From: CALCCV01 sp964388665
GTDB lineage: Bacteria > Bdellovibrionota > Bdellovibrionia > Bdellovibrionales > Bdellovibrionaceae
Direction: 5' to 3'
Length of the DNA: 16,092 bases
NCBI GenBank assembly: GCA_964388665.1
Contig: CAYMBJ010000083.1
Coordinates: forward strand, 1 to 16,092
Shown: positions 6,568 through 12,240 of the stretch, piece after piece
Position numbering within the stretch: position 1 is the first letter of the stretch
Layout: every line of letters begins with the position of its first letter
The notes under the pieces: generated by a model
What the model saw: only the letters and a program-made list of their open reading frames with translations
Databases searched by the model: none
Told to the model about the DNA's origin: nothing
Translations under genes and position numbers: made by a program

Positions 6568-7911
6568 GTGAAGCAGCGATTTGATGCTATCATAAAGAAT
6601 GCGACTTTGGTCGTACCGAATAAGCAATCGGAATCTCTCAAATGTGAAGTTCTGGATGTGGGAATTCGCGACGGCAAGACCGCCGAAATAGGCTCTGCGT
6701 TTTCATGGGAGGCACCTCGGGTGTATAATTTTAAACACCTCCATGTTCTGCCGGGAATCATTGATTCGCAAGTGCACTTTCGCGAACCCGGCCTGACTCA
6801 CAAGGAAGACATCGAATCCGGATCACTACAGGCGCTTATGGGTGGAGTCACTGCTTTTTTTGAAATGCCCAACACCAAGCCGCCAACAACAACGGTGGCT
6901 GCGATCGAAGAAAAGCTTAAAATTGCCAGAAGCAAGAGTCATGTTCACTTTGGTTTTTATGGTGGCGCCTCTACTGACAATATTGATCACCTGCATGAAC
7001 TTGAATTGCACAGTCATGTTCCTGGAATCAAGTTGTTCTTGGGCAGCTCAACTGGAGATCTTCTGGTTTCGGAAGAAAAATTGTTAGTTTCGATTTTAAA
7101 AAATACCTCAAAGCGGCTGGTGGTACACAGTGAGTTTGAACCACGTTTGATTGAACGAAAACACCTTGCCATTGAGGCTGGGCATCCACGCGCTCATCCC
7201 GTCTGGCGCGATGAAGACTCGGCCTTTTTAGCAACATCGATGCTCATAAGGAATGCCGCAGCCTTGGAACGAAAAGTCCATGTCCTGCACATCACTTCAC
7301 AAAAAGAAATGGAATTTCTTAAAACTCACAAGAAGACGGCTACGGTTGAAGTGTTGGTGAATCACCTGCTTTTATTTGCTCCCGGTTGCTACGAAAAACT
7401 CGGCACATTGGCTCAACAGAACCCGCCCATTCGTGAACAGCATCACCGCGCCGCCTTATGGCGTGGAATCGCCGATGGCACTGTCGACATATTGGCTACT
7501 GATCACGCCCCCCACACTCTGGAAGAAAAGATGCGCGCCTATCCCGATAGTCCCTCTGGTATGCCGGGCGTACAAACAATGGTCCCCTTGATGCTAGATC
7601 AGGTTCACCAAGGAAATTTAAGTTTAATTAAATTTGTAATGCTGGCGAGCCACAATCCCGCACAGATCTTTGCGGTTCGTGGCAAAGGCCAGATTTCGCC
7701 CCAATTTGATGCTGACTACACAGTGGTTGATCTAAAACAGACTCACACTCTGTCAAATCAAAAGATACGCGGCATTTCGGCCTGGACGCCGTATGATGGA
7801 TGGAAAGTCACTGGCAACGTGAAGAGCACTTTTTTATTGGGCACTGAAGCAATGACCGAAGGCCAGGTGCTTGCTCCCCATCAAGGGAAAGGCCTGATAT
7901 TTGACAATTGA
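6568..7911 (+). CDS. pyrC: dihydroorotase (class I-like, glutamine-variant metal site)
   Basis: The 447-residue product is an amidohydrolase that interconverts carbamoyl-aspartate and dihydroorotate in pyrimidine synthesis. The GTG start at 6568 has an AAGGAG site 6 nt upstream. Visible landmarks are DSQVHFREPGLTHKED (66-81), EMPNTKPP (99-106), GIKLFLGSSTG (153-163, Lys155 the likely carbamylated ligand), VVHSEFE (185-191, His187), HVLHIT (238-243, His241) and the catalytic TDHAPHTLEEK (311-321, Asp312). The usual HxH metal motif reads QVH here, with Gln68 in place of the first His. The same change occurs in a dihydroorotase group I associate with Bacteroidetes, so this is probably a functional subclass rather than decay. 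It could be another cyclic amidohydrolase, but the REPG/THK and TDHAPH context favours dihydroorotase. A STAS gene follows 23 nt later. Confidence 0.88.
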   Translation: MKQRFDAIIKNATLVVPNKQSESLKCEVLDVGIRDGKTAEIGSAFSWEAPRVYNFKHLHVLPGIIDSQVHFREPGLTHKEDIESGSLQALMGGVTAFFEMPNTKPPTTTVAAIEEKLKIARSKSHVHFGFYGGASTDNIDHLHELELHSHVPGIKLFLGSSTGDLLVSEEKLLVSILKNTSKRLVVHSEFEPRLIERKHLAIEAGHPRAHPVWRDEDSAFLATSMLIRNAAALERKVHVLHITSQKEMEFLKTHKKTATVEVLVNHLLLFAPGCYEKLGTLAQQNPPIREQHHRAALWRGIADGTVDILATDHAPHTLEEKMRAYPDSPSGMPGVQTMVPLMLDQVHQGNLSLIKFVMLASHNPAQIFAVRGKGQISPQFDADYTVVDLKQTHTLSNQKIRGISAWTPYDGWKVTGNVKSTFLLGTEAMTEGQVLAPHQGKGLIFDN

Positions 7912-7934
7912 ATCAATCGTCCTCAGAATAGCTT

Positions 7935-8426
7935 ATGGTTAAAAAATTTATAGCAAATGTTCGCGAAGACCAGGATACACTGTGGATTGAATTGCGCGGA
8001 GAAATTGATGAGGATGTGGAATTCGAACGCCTACAACTCAATTTAAAGCCCAATGTCATAATTGACCTACACCATGTTAATACTTTCAATTCAAGTGGGA
8101 TTCGTGAGTGGATCAAATGGATGGACATGCTTTCGGACTGCAACTTAAAATTGGCTCGCTGTCCAAAATTGGTCGTTGATCAGATCAATAAAATTGAAGG
8201 CTTTTTACCGAAACACTCTCAAGTGATTTCTTTTTATGTACCCTATTACAACGAAGAGAATGACTCAGAACGAACAGTTCTTTTTGAGGAGGGCAAAGAA
8301 TTTATAGGTGATCAGATCACCTTTCCTAGCCCAATACTAGATGAGCATGGCTCGACAATGGATCCTGACATTTTGCCGAGCACTTACTTTCGTTTTCTTA
8401 AAAAGCAAAAAGACAGAATCGCTTGA
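7935..8426 (+). CDS. STAS-domain protein, anti-sigma-antagonist-like
   Basis: A 163-residue protein with an N-terminal STAS-like fold (about 1-100). The segment VIIDLHHVNTFNSSGIREW (41-59) matches the STAS core, in which a conserved Ser before SG (here Ser53) is the phosphorylated residue of SpoIIAA-type regulators. The pattern VVDQINKIEGFLPKHSQVISFYVPYY (about 94-119) follows. In similar deltaproteobacterial proteins I recall Cys pairs just after such a PYY segment; here the positions read NEENDSER, so a metal site is absent. The C-terminal ~45 residues are unique. It lies 23 nt after pyrC, probably in one transcript, though a functional link is not evident. No strong ribosome site precedes the ATG. 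The stop codon lies inside the sequence GCTTGAATCGAAATT, which also ends the adjacent repeat. Confidence 0.8.
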   Translation: MVKKFIANVREDQDTLWIELRGEIDEDVEFERLQLNLKPNVIIDLHHVNTFNSSGIREWIKWMDMLSDCNLKLARCPKLVVDQINKIEGFLPKHSQVISFYVPYYNEENDSERTVLFEEGKEFIGDQITFPSPILDEHGSTMDPDILPSTYFRFLKKQKDRIA

Positions 8427-8441
8427 ATCGAAATTTCTGAA

Positions 8442-8590
8442 GTACCAATTTTAAGTCAAGTTTAGACCGAGGCGGCTAGGCCGGAGGCGCTGAGGCGTGC
8501 TCCTGGCACGTCGCAGGCGCCTGCCTTTGCACGTCGCAGGCGCCGATGGTCGCAGCCAACAATGGTCTAAGCTTGAATCGAAATTGGTAC
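8442..8590. repeat. interspersed GC-rich repeat, full copy B with inverted ends
   Basis: This 149-bp element fills the gap between two convergent genes. Its ends, GTACCAATTTTAAGTCAAG on the left and CTTGAATCGAAATTGGTAC on the right, are imperfect inverted copies; with the adjoining TTTAGAC/GTCTAAG they extend to about 25 bp. Inside are two direct copies of GCACGTCGCAGGCGCC (8506-8521 and 8529-8544), a 9-bp inverted repeat (GGCGCCTGC 8516-8524, GCAGGCGCC 8536-8544) and a CGTGC/GCACG hairpin (8496-8510). A further copy of GCTTGAATCGAAATT lies at 8421-8435 across the STAS stop codon. The right end abuts the TAG stop of the minus-strand DUF4360 gene. No transposase is encoded. It resembles REP/BIME or MITE-type elements; copies A and C belong to the same family. 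Confidence 0.85.
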
Positions 8591-9189
8591 TATCGGCAAC
8601 GCTTCCACTGCAAATGGTAAATCAAACCCGAGCTAACGTCAGCTGAGTCAACAAACATTGATGTCTGCTGGAAATCTCTTCCAGCAATTGCTGTTGCACT
8701 GGTGTTGGCGCGCAAGTTGATGCTGTCGCCACATCTTGTCCATACCAAAGCAGATGCTACGATGTTGTCAGTGAGAGAAAAATCCTGAATCTGAGGTCCA
8801 CGAAAAATTCGAGTCACTACGGGGCCGCGTGCACCCGCCCAAAAGTACTCCGCAGAAAAACGAGTTTGTGCAGAAGGGCTAGAGATGACATTGAACCCCC
8901 TGTAATCAACCCGAAAGACCGCAACGCTGTAGCCTTGTGGCACTTGCACTGGCACAGTCAAATTACATGATTTGCGATCCACTTGACGGCCTGTGGTCTC
9001 GCCAGCTTCTGCAATGTACTGATCAAAAAGAATACTTAACTCTTGCTGGTCTGGACTTAGAGTGACACTTGCCGTTCCTGCAGGACATCCGTTGCCACCG
9101 TAGCTTGGCTCACCAAGAACTAAGCCGCCTTGAGCTTGTGCCAGACTTGCCGCCATTATAGTTGTCAGAACCAATATTGATTTCAACAT
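8590..9189 (-). CDS. exported DUF4360-like protein
   Basis: The start chosen is the ATG at 9189, which has a GAGGGGG site just upstream and gives a normal signal peptide (MLKSILVLTTIMAASLAQA, about 19 residues); the frame extends to 9243 without such support. The 199-residue product carries the DUF4360 pattern: GGNGCPAGTASVTLSPDQQELSILFDQY near the mature N-terminus, then RKSCNLTVPVQVPQGYSVAVFRVDYRGF, EYFW, and a late WTRCG. Paired Cys residues suggest disulfides in a secreted beta-rich domain. Family function is unknown to me. It lies downstream of the secreted protease gene on the same strand, but a 359-bp gap separates them, so it probably has its own promoter. Its TAG stop forms the border of repeat copy B. 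Confidence 0.82.
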   Translation of the reverse strand: MLKSILVLTTIMAASLAQAQGGLVLGEPSYGGNGCPAGTASVTLSPDQQELSILFDQYIAEAGETTGRQVDRKSCNLTVPVQVPQGYSVAVFRVDYRGFNVISSPSAQTRFSAEYFWAGARGPVVTRIFRGPQIQDFSLTDNIVASALVWTRCGDSINLRANTSATAIAGRDFQQTSMFVDSADVSSGLIYHLQWKRCR

Positions 9190-9440
9190 AGAACCCCCTC
9201 TTTGATTGTTTAAAACGTTGTGACCGATATTCAGAAACAACATCGAAACACCATTGCAACTGCGAGGCCAAGCTCAGCAATCCAAAACGACACTAGACTG
9301 AAAGAGCAAGGGGGATACATTAAAGGACGGAAACTGTTCTGAATTCCTAATTCTATTGTCTCGACTATTTGGAGACGCTTATGAATTTATGCAGAGCGCG
9401 ATCAAGTGCGCCCAGAAGTGAGTGCCCATTTGCACCTACT

Positions 9441-9508
9441 GATAAGGCCGATACTGCCAGGGCATTCGTTGTCGATGTCACTAAAAACATCGGCCTTATC
9501 TCTTTTTC
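9441..9508 (+). terminator. long inverted repeat followed by a T-rich tract; terminator or small-RNA end
   Basis: GATAAGGCCGAT (9441-9452) is perfectly complementary to ATCGGCCTTATC (9489-9500), and TCTTTTTC follows on the plus strand. The loop is 36 nt, long for a simple terminator. Within it CGATGT (9473-9478) can pair with ACATCG (9487-9492), which would exclude part of the long stem, so two folds compete. The next plus-strand gene starts 1.6 kb away, so this would end an unannotated plus-strand transcript. A weak reading frame with a GGAGA site (ATG at 9381) crosses it but shows no recognisable protein. No other gene is seen in 9190-9548. Confidence 0.4.
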
Positions 9509-9534
9509 AATTCAAAATGCAAACGGACTTTGCA
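9508..9534 (-). terminator. weak terminator-like hairpin after the subtilisin gene
   Basis: On the minus strand TGCAAA-GTCCG-TTTGCA (9534-9518) forms a 6-bp stem with a 5-nt loop, followed by TTTTG, about 15 nt after the protease stop codon. The stem is AT-rich and short, so this is a weak candidate. Confidence 0.3.
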
Positions 9535-9548
9535 ACAAACTTTATAGT

Positions 9549-11063
9549 CTATTGTTTACAAAACGGTAGATCAGGTTGGATGCTGCAAATCAAATCACAC
9601 AGAGCCTGATCTCCCAATGGGCACTGGCCGGCTGGTGGTTCTGATGCGGCAATACCCACATTAAAATCCAAAGAAGTTGCACTTACATTGGCAGCGTCCT
9701 TTACTGTCACAGTTGCAACACCTTGAGCCACAGAGTTCAACTTTCCATCTGCGCTTACAGTCAGGACTGCAGGATTTGATGAAGTGAATGTGAACGGCGC
9801 CTGTCCGTAAATAGGGGTCAACTGCAGCGACTCATTGATGCCCATTGACGCAGCCGCTGGAACAACGGTCATCTTCTTGCTCATAATGGAGTCTACAGCA
9901 GCCAACTGATCAACGCGACAGTTGCAAGCCGTTTCGATGGACACTTTCGATCCAGTTGTTTGCAATAGGGCGCGGACCTGTGCTCCCGTTAGACTCGGGT
10001 CTTGCGCCTTTAGGTGAGCAACAATTCCACTAACAATGGGAGTGGCCATAGAAGTTCCGGATAGGTTGCCATATTTTGCCGAAGGCAAAGTGGACATGAT
10101 GTTTTCACCTGGAGAGGCCACATGCACCATAGCCTTACCAAAATTGGACCAAGAGGGCTTGCTATCACTCTCCGTGCTGGCTGCCACCGTGATGGTGTTG
10201 GGATAACCTGAGTTCGCTGGAAAAACTTCATTTTTATCGTTGTTTTTACCATCGTTAGCTGCGGCTGCGACAAAGATAATTCCCGCATCGTCAGCTCTCT
10301 TCACAGCTTCAAGTAGTGGTGCCGCCTGCGCTCTTGGAATCGTAGCTCCCCAAGAAGCACTGATAATGTTCGCACCTTTTTCAATCGCATAATCGATAGA
10401 CTTGATCGCCGCGTTCAAATCACCACTGCCATCAGCACCTAAAAATCGAATCGGCATGATCGAGACCATGGGAGATGTGCCCGATGTCCCATCTGTGGCA
10501 TCGCCCGTAGCACCAATAAGTCCTGCACAATGAGTGCCATGACCAGGATTTGCGCTTCCAGTTTCATCCATAGGGTCCGCATCATTGCCCTTGAAATCAT
10601 AGCCAGGCACCATGTTTTTTGACAAGGCCTCATGCTTGTAATCCACGCCTGTGTCGATCACAGCCACGATCACCTGGTGATTGCCTTTATTGCCAGCCTT
10701 TTGCCAAGCCGCCGGCGCATTGACTTTGGCAATGTGCCACTGCTCTCGCAAAGCCGCTTCACTGCTCACTCGGTCTGAAGCGCGCCCAAATGCATGAACC
10801 TTTGCATTTGGCACCACATATTCAATGCCTGGATTGCTCAGCAAAGCAGCCAAGGTTTTGACTTGGTTTTTGGAATTCATTTCGATCATCAAAAGATGAC
10901 CAACTTCATGAACATCCTTTACCTGAAACACTCCAAGTGATTGAGATCTTGCTGAGGTCAGCATCTTCATTGTGCCACTGTCTTTGTATTTTACTAGAAA
11001 TTCCGAAGCCAAGCCCGGCAATGCGAGCAACATAGATACCAATATAATCATCGATTGTTTCAT
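9549..11063 (-). CDS. secreted subtilisin-like serine protease (S8) with C-terminal Big_2-type domain
   Basis: A 504-residue subtilase. The ATG at 11063 is preceded by AAGGAGGGG. Residues 1-19 are a signal peptide, and about 21-92 look like an inhibitor-I9-type propeptide. The catalytic domain (about 105-395) shows the Asp motif VIDTGV (Asp137), the His motif GHGTHCAG (His175), the oxyanion Asn in AAAAN (Asn270) and the Ser motif SGTSMATP (Ser338), so it should be active. Residues about 398-470 (SLQLTPIYGQAPFTFTSSNP, GVATVTV) form a bacterial Ig-like Big_2 domain, and the last 25 residues carry four Cys (CPLGDQALCDLICS, FC). It is probably an extracellular or periplasmic protease that degrades foreign protein. 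It is divergent from uppP. Confidence 0.95.
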   Translation of the reverse strand: MKQSMIILVSMLLALPGLASEFLVKYKDSGTMKMLTSARSQSLGVFQVKDVHEVGHLLMIEMNSKNQVKTLAALLSNPGIEYVVPNAKVHAFGRASDRVSSEAALREQWHIAKVNAPAAWQKAGNKGNHQVIVAVIDTGVDYKHEALSKNMVPGYDFKGNDADPMDETGSANPGHGTHCAGLIGATGDATDGTSGTSPMVSIMPIRFLGADGSGDLNAAIKSIDYAIEKGANIISASWGATIPRAQAAPLLEAVKRADDAGIIFVAAAANDGKNNDKNEVFPANSGYPNTITVAASTESDSKPSWSNFGKAMVHVASPGENIMSTLPSAKYGNLSGTSMATPIVSGIVAHLKAQDPSLTGAQVRALLQTTGSKVSIETACNCRVDQLAAVDSIMSKKMTVVPAAASMGINESLQLTPIYGQAPFTFTSSNPAVLTVSADGKLNSVAQGVATVTVKDAANVSATSLDFNVGIAASEPPAGQCPLGDQALCDLICSIQPDLPFCKQ

Positions 11064-11202
11064 TTCCCCTCCTTAGGATTTGAAAAATGATAGCGCCCCA
11101 ATTTAGATCTTGTTGAGTAAAAAAGCCAATGACACGTTTAGGTATTCAAAATATTCACAAATAGAAATTGAAATCGCTCAGTCTTGTCATCAGTATATTC
11201 TA

Positions 11203-11976
11203 ATGAATTGGTTTGATGTTATACTGCTTTCCATCGTCGAAGGTTTGACTGAGTTTCTTCCTATCTCCTCGACAGGTCACATGATTCTTGTATCAGAGTT
11301 TCTCGATATCGTCGGCGACAAAAATGTAAAGAACTTTGAAATCATCATTCAATTTGGCGCTATACTCTCTGTCCTGGCTGTCTACACAAAACTTCTTTTG
11401 CAAAAGCCGCAACTCATTAAAAGCTTGCTGATTGCCTTTCTACCCACGGCCATTATTGGTTTTGCCGCTAAGGATTTAGTGGACAGACTTCTGGATTCGC
11501 CAATGATCGTTGTTTTCTCTCTATTTATTGGCGGATGGTTTTTGGTAAAGAGTGATCTATGGTTCAAAAACCAAAGTCATACGGGCAAAAAACTAGATGA
11601 ACTTTCTGTGAAGGACCTATTGATCATTGGCACTCTACAGTGCCTCGCCTTGGTACCAGGTGTTTCAAGATCAGCCGCCACCATTTTGGCTGGCCTATAT
11701 CGTGGCCTGAGCTTTTCTGAAAGTGCTGCCTTTTCTTTTCTATTGGCTATGCCCACCTTGGGCGGAGCTGCGTTCCTGCGCGCCATAAAGATTCCCATGC
11801 ACGAATGGTCTGAGCAATTGCCACATCTTATTGTCGGCTCACTCATTGCATTTTTGGTCGCTTTGGCCAGCATCAAAGTTATGCTCGCCTTTTTAGACAA
11901 AACTGGCTTCAAATTCTTCGGTTATTACCGAATGCTCTTGGCCATTACAGTCGGCGCACTTCTCTATATCAAATGA
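11203..11976 (+). CDS. uppP: undecaprenyl-diphosphatase UppP (BacA family)
   Basis: The 257-residue inner-membrane protein removes a phosphate from undecaprenyl pyrophosphate, recycling the lipid carrier of peptidoglycan and other envelope polymers. The ATG at 11203 gives the normal family N-terminus; an upstream TTG frame from 11110 would add an unusual 31-residue leader. Catalytic motifs are EGLTEFLPISSTGH (13-26; Glu13, Glu17 and His26 equivalent to the active-site residues) and VPGVSRSAATI (151-161; Arg156). Multiple hydrophobic helices match the family, and the length is slightly shorter than in E. coli. No clear ribosome site precedes the ATG; TATATT at 11194-11199 lies too close to be a classic -10 for it. 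The stop codon is the first part of a strong hairpin belonging to repeat copy C. Confidence 0.95.
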   Translation: MNWFDVILLSIVEGLTEFLPISSTGHMILVSEFLDIVGDKNVKNFEIIIQFGAILSVLAVYTKLLLQKPQLIKSLLIAFLPTAIIGFAAKDLVDRLLDSPMIVVFSLFIGGWFLVKSDLWFKNQSHTGKKLDELSVKDLLIIGTLQCLALVPGVSRSAATILAGLYRGLSFSESAAFSFLLAMPTLGGAAFLRAIKIPMHEWSEQLPHLIVGSLIAFLVALASIKVMLAFLDKTGFKFFGYYRMLLAITVGALLYIK

Positions 11977-12240
11977 GCCAGGCGCCGAGGCGTGCTCCTA
12001 GCACGTCGCAGGCGCCTGGCTCTGCACGTCGCAGGCGCCGATGGTCGCAGCCAACGACGGTATAAGCTTGAATCGAAANNNNNNNNNNNNNNNNNNNNNN
12101 NNNNNNNNNNNNNNNNNNNNNNNNNNNNNNNNNNNNNNNNNNNNNNNNNNNNNNNNNNNNNNNNNNNNNNNNNNNNNNGCACGTCGCAGGCGCCGATGGT
12201 CGCAGCCAACGACGGTATAAGCTTGAATCGAAATTGGTAC
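11975..12240. repeat. interspersed GC-rich repeat copy C, containing the scaffold gap
   Basis: Positions 11980-12078 align without gaps to 8485-8583 of copy B with 7 differences in 99 positions. The left end begins within the uppP stop codon and lacks the outer left arm of copy B. GAGCCAGGCGCC (11975-11986) pairs perfectly with GGCGCCTGGCTC (12011-12022), and CGTGCT/AGCACG (11991-12005) pairs inside it. After the gap, 12179-12233 repeats 12024-12078 exactly (55 bp), and the element ends TTGGTAC (12234-12240), adjoining the TAG stop of the minus-strand outer-membrane gene. The true length is unknown because of the gap. Confidence 0.85.
12079..12178. other. assembly gap (100 Ns)
   Basis: A run of exactly 100 Ns marks a scaffold join of unspecified size. 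Identical 55-bp sequence stands on both sides, which fits contig ends sharing an assembly k-mer inside a repeat. No gene should be read through it. Confidence 0.99.

Noticed and set aside
8442..8590. Classic intrinsic terminator within repeat copy B
   Set aside because: The hairpins are strong, but no T-run follows on either strand, so a standard Rho-independent terminator is not supported.
9381..9569. Small plus-strand protein of about 62 residues with a GGAGA site
   Set aside because: Low similarity to anything recognisable; it crosses the long inverted repeat and the end of the protease gene on the other strand, so an RNA or terminator explains the region better.
11110..11202. Longer UppP starting at TTG 11110
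   Set aside because: It adds 31 polar residues before the normal family N-terminus and has no ribosome site.
8442..12240. CRISPR array or integron attC sites
   Set aside because: The GCACGTCGCAGGCGCC units occur only twice per copy with no uniform spacers and no cas genes; the ends lack the RYYYAAC/GTTRRRY core pair of attC and no integrase is present.
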